DNA from: Pelagibacteraceae bacterium AG-390-C22
GTDB taxonomy: Bacteria; Pseudomonadota; Alphaproteobacteria; Pelagibacterales; Pelagibacteraceae
NCBI GenBank assembly: GCA_003278125.1
Contig: QCGX01000009.1
Coordinates: 1 to 37,620, forward strand
Length of the DNA: 37,620 nucleotides
Direction of reading: 5' to 3'
The notes under the pieces were generated by a model. It saw only the letters and a program-made list of their open reading frames with translations. It ran no database searches and was not told the DNA's origin. Of this stretch, positions 7,607 through 14,822 are shown piece by piece. A program made the position numbers and the translations under genes. The first letter of the stretch is position 1; each line of letters opens with the position of its first letter.

Positions 7607-10600
7607 TTATAAGTTAGATGGAAAATCTTTATTTTTATCAATTTTATATTTCTTAATCGCTTTTTCTGCTTTTTTTGTCTCTATTAACTGTTCTTTAGCT
7701 AAGGCACTTAAGGTGTAGGCAACTATGTGTTCTTTGTCTACTTCAAAAAACTTTCTTAAATTCTTTCTTGTATCACTTCTTCCATATCCATCAGTACCTA
7801 AAGAATAAAATGGCTTTTCAGTATAAGGCCTTATTTGATCTGAAAAAGATCTTGTATAATCAGATGCGGCAATAATTGGCCCATCTCTTTTCTCTAAGCA
7901 CTTCTGGACATAAGATTTTTTCCTTTTTTCGTTGGGATTTAAAAGGTTCCATCTTTCTGTTTCCATCCCGTCTCTTCTTAACTCATTAAAACTTGTAATG
8001 CTCCATACATCTGAGTCTATGCCATAATCTTGAGATAAAATTTTTGCTGCAGATATAATTTCTCTTAATATTGTTCCAGAGCCTAAAAGTTGAACTTTTG
8101 TTTTTCCCTTTTTATTAAATTCTTTAAAAAGATACATTCCTTTAAGTATACCTTCATCACACCCCTTTGGTTTTTCAGGATGAGAATAATTTTCATTCAT
8201 TGCAGTAATGTAATAGAAAATGTTCTCTTTTTTTTCATGCATTCTTTTAATTCCGTCTCTGAATATTGTTGCCATTTCGTAAGCAAAAGTTGGATCGTAA
8301 CTTACACAATTGGGAATATTAGAAGCTAATAAATGGCTATGGCCATCTTGGTGCTGCAATCCTTCTCCTGCCAATGTTGTTCTACCTGCCGTAGCCCCGA
8401 TTAAAAAGCCTCTAGCTTGGGAGTCGCCCGCGGCCCAGGCAAGGTCACCAACTCTTTGAAAACCAAACATAGAGTAAAAGATATAAATTGGTATCATTTC
8501 TAAATCATGATTTGTATAAGATGTACCTGCTGCAATCCAAGAAGACATAGCTCCAGACTCTGTAATTCCTTCTTCTAATACTTGACCGCTCTTATCTTCT
8601 CTATAAGAACTTAATTGTTCGGAGTCCACTGGTTCATACTTCTGTCCTTCATGAGCATAAATTCCAATTTTTTGAAAAAATCCTTCCATCCCAAATGTTC
8701 TTGCTTCATCAGGAATAATCGGCACTAACCTTGGTGATAGATTTTTATCTCGAAGAAGAGCCGTTAACATTCTAACGAGAGCCATCGTTGTTGACATTTC
8801 TTTGTCTCCAGTTGACTTCATAAAAGTCTCAAAGATATCTTTAGGAGGCGCTTTAATTGCTTTGGCAAAAGAAGATCTTTCTGGGATAAAACCACCAAGT
8901 TTCAATCTTCTATCTTTTAAGTATTTTATTTCTTCGGAATTTTCACTTGGCTTATAATATTCAATACTTTTAACCTGTTTATCTGTAAGCGGAACACCAA
9001 ATCTATCCCTGTAATATAGTAAGTCCTTTTCATCTAGTTTTTTTTGCTGGTGAGTAGTGTTCATGCTCTCACCCGATTTTCCCATACCATAACCTTTGAT
9101 AGTTTTTGCAAGTATAACCGATGGAGAACCTTTGTGTTGCATAGCTGAATGATATGCTGCGTAAACTTTATGGGGATCATGTCCGCCTCTATTTAATTTC
9201 CAAATATCTTTATCAGTCATTGAAGATACCAATTCTTTTAACTCTGGATATTTTCCAAAAAATTTCTCTCTTACATACGCTCCACCTTTTGCTTTAAAAG
9301 CTTGATATTCACCATCTACACATTCATTCATTCTCTTTACCAGTAAACCATTTTTGTCTTTTGCTAACAGTTGATCCCAATATGAACCCCATATAACTTT
9401 AATTACATTCCACCCAGTACCTCTAAAACTTCCTTCAAGTTCTTGAATAATTTTTCCGTTTCCTCTGACTGGCCCATCTAATCTTTGAAGATTACAATTA
9501 ATTACAAAAATTAGATTATCTAGCTTTTCTCTTGCAGCCAAGCCTATTGCTCCAAGCGACTCTGGTTCATCCATTTCGCCATCACCTAGGAAGACCCAAA
9601 TTTTTCTTCCTTCGTCTCTTACTAAACCTCTATTTATTAAATATTTTAAAAATCTTGCTTGATAAATCGCCATGATCGGCCCTAGACCCATCGAAACAGT
9701 AGGAAATTGCCAAAACTTTGGCATCAACCACGGATGAGGATATGAGGACAAACCACCTTCATCAACTTCTTGTCTGAAACCATCTAATTGTTTCGAGGTA
9801 AGTCTGCCTTCTAAAAATGCTCGTGCGTACATTCCAGGAGCAGAGTGGCCTTGAAAGTAAATTAAATCTCCTCCAAACTTATTATTTTTTGCCCTCCAGA
9901 AATGATTCATTCCAACGTCATAAAGAGTGGCAGCTGATGCAAAGGTTCCAATGTGTCCACCTAATTCTGAACTTCTTTTATTTGCTTTGACCACCATAGC
10001 TGCAGCATTCCATCTTATGTAAGCTCTTATTTTTTTCTCAATATTTTGATCGCCTGGTGACTTAACTTCAATTTCAGGAGGAATTGTATTTATATAAGGA
10101 GTAGTTCTTGTGTCAGGTAAAACTAAACCAGATTTATAAGCTTGATCGATTACTTGATTTAATAAATAACTCGCTCGTGGCGAACCATCATTTTCAATTA
10201 CTGAATTTAAAGATTCAATCCATTCATTGGTTTCTATTGGATCAATATCATCTTTAGAAGCAGGCTCAGCAAAAATTTTTTTAACTTGTTTAACAGGATG
10301 TAGGTCTCCATTTTTTTTTGGTTCTTCTTCAACAGGTTCTTTCGTTATTTCTTTTTTTTTAGGAGTCGGAGTTACTTGACCATTTTCAATAGTAGCTAGG
10401 ATGCTTCCCTCTGAAACCTTATCACCTATCTTAACTTTTAAATCTTTAATTTCACCAGAGGACGGAGAAGGAATTTCGAGACTAGATTTATCACTTTCGA
10501 TAGTAACGACTGGATCATTTTTATTTATCTTATCTCCAGGTTTAACCAGTACCTCAATTACTTCAACATCTTTAAAATCACCAATATCAGGAACTGAAAT

Positions 10601-10612
10601 ATTTTGAGCCAT
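7607..10612 (-). CDS. aceE: Pyruvate dehydrogenase E1 (homodimeric AceE type) with N-terminal lipoyl domain
   Basis: Thiamine-diphosphate enzyme that decarboxylates pyruvate and loads acetyl onto lipoate. The protein has 1001 residues. Residues 1-78 form a complete lipoyl domain with a lipoylation site at K42 (ESDKSS); 79-120 is a charged linker; from about 121 (DDIDPIETNEW) it aligns from memory with the start of E. coli AceE and runs about 880 residues, the full normal length. Visible E1 features: the ThDP/Mg motif GDGEMDEPES through NLQRLDGPVRGNGKI, a THQ motif matching the essential active-site His, and the GEGLQHQDGHSHL segment. Lipoyl domains normally sit on E2; in many alphaproteobacteria the E1-beta subunit carries one, but this is the unrelated single-chain E1. 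Probably the first gene of the aceE-aceF unit. Confidence 0.96.
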   Translation of the reverse strand: MAQNISVPDIGDFKDVEVIEVLVKPGDKINKNDPVVTIESDKSSLEIPSPSSGEIKDLKVKIGDKVSEGSILATIENGQVTPTPKKKEITKEPVEEEPKKNGDLHPVKQVKKIFAEPASKDDIDPIETNEWIESLNSVIENDGSPRASYLLNQVIDQAYKSGLVLPDTRTTPYINTIPPEIEVKSPGDQNIEKKIRAYIRWNAAAMVVKANKRSSELGGHIGTFASAATLYDVGMNHFWRAKNNKFGGDLIYFQGHSAPGMYARAFLEGRLTSKQLDGFRQEVDEGGLSSYPHPWLMPKFWQFPTVSMGLGPIMAIYQARFLKYLINRGLVRDEGRKIWVFLGDGEMDEPESLGAIGLAAREKLDNLIFVINCNLQRLDGPVRGNGKIIQELEGSFRGTGWNVIKVIWGSYWDQLLAKDKNGLLVKRMNECVDGEYQAFKAKGGAYVREKFFGKYPELKELVSSMTDKDIWKLNRGGHDPHKVYAAYHSAMQHKGSPSVILAKTIKGYGMGKSGESMNTTHQQKKLDEKDLLYYRDRFGVPLTDKQVKSIEYYKPSENSEEIKYLKDRRLKLGGFIPERSSFAKAIKAPPKDIFETFMKSTGDKEMSTTMALVRMLTALLRDKNLSPRLVPIIPDEARTFGMEGFFQKIGIYAHEGQKYEPVDSEQLSSYREDKSGQVLEEGITESGAMSSWIAAGTSYTNHDLEMIPIYIFYSMFGFQRVGDLAWAAGDSQARGFLIGATAGRTTLAGEGLQHQDGHSHLLASNIPNCVSYDPTFAYEMATIFRDGIKRMHEKKENIFYYITAMNENYSHPEKPKGCDEGILKGMYLFKEFNKKGKTKVQLLGSGTILREIISAAKILSQDYGIDSDVWSITSFNELRRDGMETERWNLLNPNEKRKKSYVQKCLEKRDGPIIAASDYTRSFSDQIRPYTEKPFYSLGTDGYGRSDTRKNLRKFFEVDKEHIVAYTLSALAKEQLIETKKAEKAIKKYKIDKNKDFPSNL

Positions 10613-10707
10613 ATTTGCCTATTATAAACTGGTTGGAAGATATTAAAAAGAGGGCTAATAATAAACTATAAACTCAAGACTAGGGCAAATTGCTTAATAA
10701 GTTCATA

Positions 10708-10738
10708 TTTAGACACATTTTACACTACTTTTTGTCAA
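10708..10738 (-). promoter_or_regulatory. Candidate promoter for aceE-aceF
   Basis: On the minus strand a perfect TTGACA (10738-10733) is followed after 19 bases by TCTAAA (10713-10708), 4/6 to the -10 consensus. The spacer is longer than ideal. It would give a leader of about 90 bases before the aceE ATG at 10612. No obvious PdhR-like operator is visible. Confidence 0.4.
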
Positions 10739-10759
10739 GTAAATTTAGTCATATGAGGT

Positions 10760-10861
10760 ATGAAATGGTTAATCAACCTATTATTTAAAAAGAAAGAAAC
10801 TAGATCTGACAGTGCAGTGATGGTTCAAAAAATTTTATTAAAGAAATATCTGCTTAGATAA
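10760..10861 (+). CDS. Possible 33-residue basic peptide
   Basis: A short ORF, MKWLINLLFKKKETRSDSAV followed by a basic C-terminus rich in Lys and Leu, lies alone on the plus strand between aceE and the thiolase unit. The opening (hydrophobic helix, then KKK) suggests a membrane-surface peptide and loosely recalls the start of MinE, but the MinE core is absent and I do not assign it. GAGG (10755-10758) is only one base before the ATG, too close to act as ribosome binding site. The stop lies three bases from the convergent 44-residue ORF. Weak evidence; may be non-coding. Confidence 0.3.
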   Translation: MKWLINLLFKKKETRSDSAVMVQKILLKKYLLR

Positions 10862-10864
10862 ATC

Positions 10865-10999
10865 TCAGTAATAAGCTAAATAAATAGAAATAATTAATAC
10901 CCAGAAAAAAGCATAGTAAAGAATATATCCCTTAACAGTAAAGGGCATCTTTTTAATTTTACGTTTCTTCTTACCCTTATATGGCTTTGATAGTTCCAT
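10865..10999 (-). CDS. 44-residue single-TM protein coupled to thiolase gene
   Basis: A 44-codon ORF whose ATG overlaps the thiolase stop as TAATG, the classic arrangement for translational coupling. Residues 1-17 are very basic (MELSKPYKGKKKRKIKK); residues about 24-44 are one hydrophobic aromatic segment (GYILYYAFFWVLIISIYLAY), predicted as a single membrane helix with the basic end in the cytoplasm. I do not recognise a named family. The overlap, the coherent topology and the fit between the thiolase and a convergent ORF make it a likely real gene. A functional link to the thiolase is not implied by sequence. Confidence 0.65.
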   Translation of the reverse strand: MELSKPYKGKKKRKIKKMPFTVKGYILYYAFFWVLIISIYLAYY

Positions 11000-12174
11000 T
11001 ATCTTTCAATACACATAGCAATGCCCATACCGCCACCAATACATAAAGTTGCTAAACCTTTATTGACATCTCTTTTAATCATTTCGTGAATAAGTGTTAC
11101 TAGAATTCTAGTGCCTGAAGCGCCTATGGGATGGCCTAAAGCTATTGCTCCACCATTAACATTTATTTTTTCTTCAGGAATAGAAAGAGTTCTTAAAACC
11201 GCAATGCTCTGTGCCGCAAAGGCTTCATTGATTTCAAATAAATCTACGTCTTTTATAGACCATCCTGCTAAATCTAAAGCTCTTTTTGAAGCAGGTATTG
11301 GGCCTGTTCCCATTAAAGCTGGATCAACACCACAACTTGTCCAAGATTTAATTGAAACTAGTTTTTTAAGCTTTCGTTTTTCAGCTTCTTTTTCTGACAT
11401 TAAAGTCACTGCAGCTGCTCCATCATTAATACCGGAAGCATTCCCAGCTGTAACTGTACCATCTTTTTTAAAAACAGGTTTAAGTCTCTTCAAAGCTTCT
11501 AAGTTAATTTCTTCTCTTGGATGTTCATCTTTATTAAAGTTTATTTCATTTTTTTTTGATTTAATCTTAAAACTAATTATTTCCTCTTTAAATTTATTCT
11601 CCTTTTGAGCCTTGAGAGCTTTTTCTTGAGAATTTAATGCAAATTTATCTTGATCATCTCTAGTAACTTGAAATTTTGTTGCTACGTTTTCAGCGGTTAC
11701 TCCCATATGATATCCGTGAAAAGCATCCCACAATCCATCTTTAATCATTGTGTCAGTCATTTCTGTATTGCCTAATTTTTTCCCCTCTCTTAAATGAATA
11801 GCATGAGGAGCTAAAGACATGCTCTCTTGACCTCCAGCAATTACAATTTTTGAGTCCCCAGCTTTTATGCTTTGAAATCCTGAAGCGACTGATCTCAAAC
11901 CAGATCCACAAACTTGATTAACAATATAGGCTGGTTTTTCTTTTGGAACGCCAGATTTCATGGCTGCCTGTCTGGCAGGATTTTGTCCAGCGCCCCCCGT
12001 TAGTACTTGGCCCATAATAACTTCGTCTATTTCATCATTTTTTATTTGTGATTTATTTATCGACTCAGTGATAACAGAAGATCCTAAGCTATCACCTGAA
12101 ACATTTTTCAATGATTTACCTAGCGATCCTACTGCTGTTCTAACTGCAGAAGTAATAACGACTGAATTGCTCAT
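10999..12174 (-). CDS. Acetyl-CoA acetyltransferase (thiolase)
   Basis: A thiolase of 391 residues, the standard length for biosynthetic-type acetyl-CoA acetyltransferases (AtoB/PhaA), which reversibly condense two acetyl-CoA to acetoacetyl-CoA in the cytoplasm. All catalytic residues are present: the acylated Cys89 in NQVCGSG, His348 in GHPIGASG, and Cys378 in LCIGGGMG. The positions match those of the well-studied Zoogloea enzyme. No partner genes of polyhydroxybutyrate synthesis or beta-oxidation are next to it, so its pathway (acetoacetate metabolism, fatty acid or branched-chain degradation) stays open. It shares its stop codon region with the 44-residue ORF. It is followed upstream, on the opposite strand, by tRNA-Arg. 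The gene symbol is left open because atoB, phaA and thlA cannot be separated. Confidence 0.95.
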   Translation of the reverse strand: MSNSVVITSAVRTAVGSLGKSLKNVSGDSLGSSVITESINKSQIKNDEIDEVIMGQVLTGGAGQNPARQAAMKSGVPKEKPAYIVNQVCGSGLRSVASGFQSIKAGDSKIVIAGGQESMSLAPHAIHLREGKKLGNTEMTDTMIKDGLWDAFHGYHMGVTAENVATKFQVTRDDQDKFALNSQEKALKAQKENKFKEEIISFKIKSKKNEINFNKDEHPREEINLEALKRLKPVFKKDGTVTAGNASGINDGAAAVTLMSEKEAEKRKLKKLVSIKSWTSCGVDPALMGTGPIPASKRALDLAGWSIKDVDLFEINEAFAAQSIAVLRTLSIPEEKINVNGGAIALGHPIGASGTRILVTLIHEMIKRDVNKGLATLCIGGGMGIAMCIER

Positions 12175-12234
12175 ATTGATAATATAGATTTAAATACTTT
12201 AAATACAATACTTTATTTGATATTTCATAAGTAT

Positions 12235-12311
12235 GCGCCTGTAGCTCAACTGGATAGAGCGCTTGGCTACGGACCAGGAGGTTCTGGGTTCAAATCCTAG
12301 CAGGCGCACCA
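12235..12311 (+). tRNA. tRNA-Arg (anticodon ACG)
   Basis: A complete 77-base cloverleaf. The acceptor stem GCGCCTG (12235-12241) pairs with CAGGCGC (12301-12307), followed by discriminator A and an encoded CCA (12309-12311). The D-arm is GCTC...GAGC. The anticodon stem CTTGG/CCAGG encloses loop CTACGGA with anticodon ACG, read as inosine after deamination to decode CGU/CGC/CGA. The T-arm is CTGGG TTCAAAT CCTAG. No terminator is obvious downstream. Confidence 0.97.
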
Positions 12312-12358
12312 TTTTCATGATATTGCAATTGTTTAAATTTAGATATATTCAACTTTAG

Positions 12359-12454
12359 ATGAAATTTTTATTAAACTTATCTCTTCAAAAAAGTGTTATT
12401 ATATTTTTTATTATAGTAATTGTAATTCTTATCTTTTTAAGTTTGATTTTATAA
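12359..12454 (+). CDS. Possible 31-residue hydrophobic peptide
   Basis: A short ORF downstream of tRNA-Arg encoding MKFLLNLSLQKS and then 19 almost uninterrupted Ile/Val/Leu/Phe residues: a single predicted membrane helix. It overlaps the 3' end of the convergent uppP gene by six bases. No ribosome binding site is visible, and AT-rich DNA easily yields such hydrophobic reading frames, so it may be spurious. In form it resembles small membrane peptides of the type I toxin class, but there is no antitoxin RNA evidence. Confidence 0.3.
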   Translation: MKFLLNLSLQKSVIIFFIIVIVILIFLSLIL

Positions 12455-13207
12455 GTAGGCAAATAACAAAAGACCAATACCCAAAAAAACTCTATAAATT
12501 ACAAATATATTAAGGCTAAAAGTTTTAATATATTTTAAAAAATATTTTATTGTAATGAAGGAAAACAAAAAAGATAACACTATGGAAATCATCATAAAAA
12601 AAGAAAAATTTAAACTCTGAGATCTCACTAAATTATTTAACCCAAAGATGGAAACAGCGGCTAATGTTGGAATAGATAATAAAAATGATATTTTTGCTGA
12701 GTCATATCTGCTAAATTTTAATAACCTTCCACCAGTTATGGCAATACCTGATCTACTTACCCCTGGTATTAATGATAAAATTTGCAAGAAGCCAATTAAA
12801 ATTGCTGATTTTAATGTGAAATTTGAATTGATTTTGTTCTGGACACTAGATCTATCACTTAAATAGAGCAGTATTCCAAAAATTAATGTAGTCCAACCAA
12901 TCACTTTTATATTTCTAATCTGCTCGATTAAGTTAAATTTTACTAAAAAAAATCCTACGATCATTACTGGAAAAGAGCTAATTAAAATTTTTAAAAATAA
13001 ATCTTTATTTTGAACAAAATCAAAAATTTCTTTTCTAAAGAAAACTATTACAGCTAAAAATGAACCAATATGTAAACTTACATCTATTTCTAAATTTCTT
13101 TTGTTAAATTCTAAATATTCAGAAATAATTATTAAATGAGAGGAGGAACTTATTGGTAAAAATTCTGTTACTCCCTGTATTAAAGATAGAGCAATTATTT
13201 CAATCAT
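12449..13207 (-). CDS. uppP: Undecaprenyl-diphosphatase (UppP/BacA)
   Basis: Inner-membrane phosphatase that converts undecaprenyl diphosphate to the monophosphate, regenerating the lipid carrier for peptidoglycan and other surface glycans. The 252 residues are nearly all hydrophobic (about eight membrane segments), slightly shorter than the usual 265-275. Family motifs are intact: QGVTEFLPISSSSHL (11-25, with Glu15 and His24) and PGVSRSG (148-154, Arg152), the two halves of the active site. It is transcribed divergently from gltD across a 167-base gap. It connects functionally to the glycan cassette at 30611-33872 and to the recycling genes at the right end through the shared lipid carrier and murein metabolism. 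Confidence 0.96.
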   Translation of the reverse strand: MIEIIALSLIQGVTEFLPISSSSHLIIISEYLEFNKRNLEIDVSLHIGSFLAVIVFFRKEIFDFVQNKDLFLKILISSFPVMIVGFFLVKFNLIEQIRNIKVIGWTTLIFGILLYLSDRSSVQNKINSNFTLKSAILIGFLQILSLIPGVSRSGIAITGGRLLKFSRYDSAKISFLLSIPTLAAVSIFGLNNLVRSQSLNFSFFMMISIVLSFLFSFITIKYFLKYIKTFSLNIFVIYRVFLGIGLLLFAYL

Positions 13208-13300
13208 AATTAGATTCTTATAAAATTTATGCTTGGTTATTTAATGTCATTAGAATGCATACCAGCTATGACAAAATTAATCACTTTATATAAGGGTTTT

Positions 13301-13309
13301 TGATATAAT
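13301..13309 (+). promoter_or_regulatory. Extended -10 promoter for gltD-gltB
   Basis: TGATATAAT is a perfect extended -10 element (TGn followed by TATAAT at 13304-13309). No good -35 hexamer lies at the right distance, which fits extended -10 promoters. Transcription would begin near 13316, about 60 bases before the gltD ATG, just where two dyads begin. Confidence 0.6.
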
Positions 13310-13345
13310 AGGTAATTGATACTTACCTAAATTTAGTACTAAATT
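13309..13345 (+). promoter_or_regulatory. Double dyad in the gltD leader
   Basis: Two adjacent inverted repeats lie between the promoter and gltD. TAGGTAA (13309-13315) pairs with TTACCTA (13323-13329), and AATTTAGTACTAAATT (13330-13345) is a perfect 16-base palindrome. The first spans the predicted transcription start, the second lies in the leader. They could be operators for a dimeric regulator or RNA hairpins. No known nitrogen-regulatory site or riboswitch is recognised. Confidence 0.5.
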
Positions 13346-13374
13346 ACTAAGTTTTCGATTATTTATAGAAAATT

Positions 13375-14814
13375 ATGAATAATAAAATGTTAAAATTTGT
13401 TGATTTAAAAAAAGAAACGCCTCTTAAAAGAGATACTAAAAAGAGGAGCCAAGACTTCAATGAAATTTACGATGAATTTATTAATGCCAAAGCAAAAGAA
13501 CAGTCTAGCAGATGTTCCCAGTGCGGGGTGCCATTTTGTCAGATACATTGTCCTTTAAGCAATAATATTCCAGACTGGCTGAAGCTTACAGCTGAAGGAA
13601 GGTTACAAGAAGCTTATGAAGTTTCTCAAAGCACAAATAATATGCCGGAGGTTTGCGGAAGAATTTGCCCTCAGGATAGATTGTGTGAGGGTAACTGTGT
13701 TATCGAGCAATCAGGCCATGGAACTGTTACGATTGGTTCTGTTGAAAAATACATTACAGATACTGCTTGGGAAAAAGGTTGGGTTAAACCAATAAGAGTG
13801 AAAAAAGAATTAAAACAATCAGTAGGAATTGTTGGTGCAGGTCCTGCGGGACTGGCATGTGGAGAGGAATTAAGAAAATCAGGCTACCAAGTTACTATTT
13901 ATGACAGATATGACAGACCAGGAGGATTATTAATTTATGGTATTCCTAATTTCAAATTAGAAAAATTTGTTGTTGAAAGAAGAACCAAACTTTTAAAAGA
14001 TAGCGGAATAAAATTTGTACAAAATTTTGAAGTTGGAAAAGATAAAACTTTAAATCAACTAAGAGAACTACATGACTCAATATTAATTGCAACGGGAGTT
14101 TATAAACCTAAAGAAATAAAAGTCCCTGGTGAAGATTTAAAAAATATTTTTCCTGCAATGGAATTTTTAACAGCTTCTAATAGAAAAGGATTAGGAGATA
14201 ATGTTGAGCTTTTTGATAATGGAACCTTAAATGCAGAAGGAAAAAATGTTGTCGTCATCGGAGGAGGAGATACTGCGATGGATTGTGTTAGAACAGCAGT
14301 AAGACAAAAGGCAAAATCTGTAAAGTGTTTATACAGAAGAGATAGAGAAAATATGCCAGGCTCTGCTAGAGAAGTTAAAAATGCTATAGAAGAAGGAGTA
14401 GAATTTATTTGGTTAAGTAGCCCGAAAAGATTTTTAGGTAAAAATGAGGTCGAAGAAGTAGAGGCAAATAAAATAACTTTAGGAGAACCAGACTCTTCAG
14501 GAAGAAAAAAACCTGTAATTAAATCTGGTTCAGAATTTAAACTTTCCAGTGATTTGGTCATAAAATCATTAGGTTTTGATCCCGAAAACTTACCAAAATT
14601 ATTTGATGCAGAAGAACTATCTATTTCTAAATGGGGAACAGTAAAAATTGATTTAAATTCTATGCAAACAAATCTAGATGGAGTGTTTGCTGCAGGAGAT
14701 ATAGTTAGAGGGGCATCACTAGTTGTTTGGGCCATTAAAGATGGAAGAGATGCAGCGGTTCAAATTGAAAAATATTTAGAAAAAAAAGTAAAAAAAACTA
14801 CTCGAGCAGCATAA
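13375..14814 (+). CDS. gltD: Glutamate synthase small subunit
   Basis: Beta subunit of NADPH-dependent glutamate synthase (GOGAT). It takes electrons from NAD(P)H through FAD and passes them via iron-sulfur clusters to the large subunit, which makes two glutamates from glutamine and 2-oxoglutarate. The length, 479 residues, is normal. The N-terminus has two cysteine groups, C47-C50-C55-C59 and C94-C98-C104-C108, for [4Fe-4S] clusters. The FAD-binding GAGPAGLACGEELR follows at about 154, then the NAD(P)H-binding GGGDTAMDCVRTA near 298, and a C-terminal GVFAAGDIVRGASLV. ATG at 13375 is chosen; another in-frame ATG at 13387 is possible. gltB starts eight bases after the stop, so the pair is one operon in the order D-B. 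Confidence 0.97.
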   Translation: MNNKMLKFVDLKKETPLKRDTKKRSQDFNEIYDEFINAKAKEQSSRCSQCGVPFCQIHCPLSNNIPDWLKLTAEGRLQEAYEVSQSTNNMPEVCGRICPQDRLCEGNCVIEQSGHGTVTIGSVEKYITDTAWEKGWVKPIRVKKELKQSVGIVGAGPAGLACGEELRKSGYQVTIYDRYDRPGGLLIYGIPNFKLEKFVVERRTKLLKDSGIKFVQNFEVGKDKTLNQLRELHDSILIATGVYKPKEIKVPGEDLKNIFPAMEFLTASNRKGLGDNVELFDNGTLNAEGKNVVVIGGGDTAMDCVRTAVRQKAKSVKCLYRRDRENMPGSAREVKNAIEEGVEFIWLSSPKRFLGKNEVEEVEANKITLGEPDSSGRKKPVIKSGSEFKLSSDLVIKSLGFDPENLPKLFDAEELSISKWGTVKIDLNSMQTNLDGVFAAGDIVRGASLVVWAIKDGRDAAVQIEKYLEKKVKKTTRAA

Positions 14815-14822
14815 TTTTAAAA

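Noticed and set aside
10760-10861. MinE-like peptide
   Set aside because: Only the first dozen residues are reminiscent; the conserved MinE core and length are missing.
11111-11608. A 165-codon plus-strand frame antisense to the thiolase
   Set aside because: The thiolase has all catalytic residues in the other frame; the antisense product is low-complexity and unrecognisable.
13310-13374. Glutamine or glycine riboswitch before gltD
   Set aside because: The leader is only about 60 bases and contains none of the conserved aptamer sequences; simple dyads explain what is seen.
14100-14735. A 211-codon open frame on the minus strand inside gltD
   Set aside because: It lies wholly antisense to a strongly conserved gene, has a Ser/Pro-rich composition typical of reverse-frame translation and shows no known motif.
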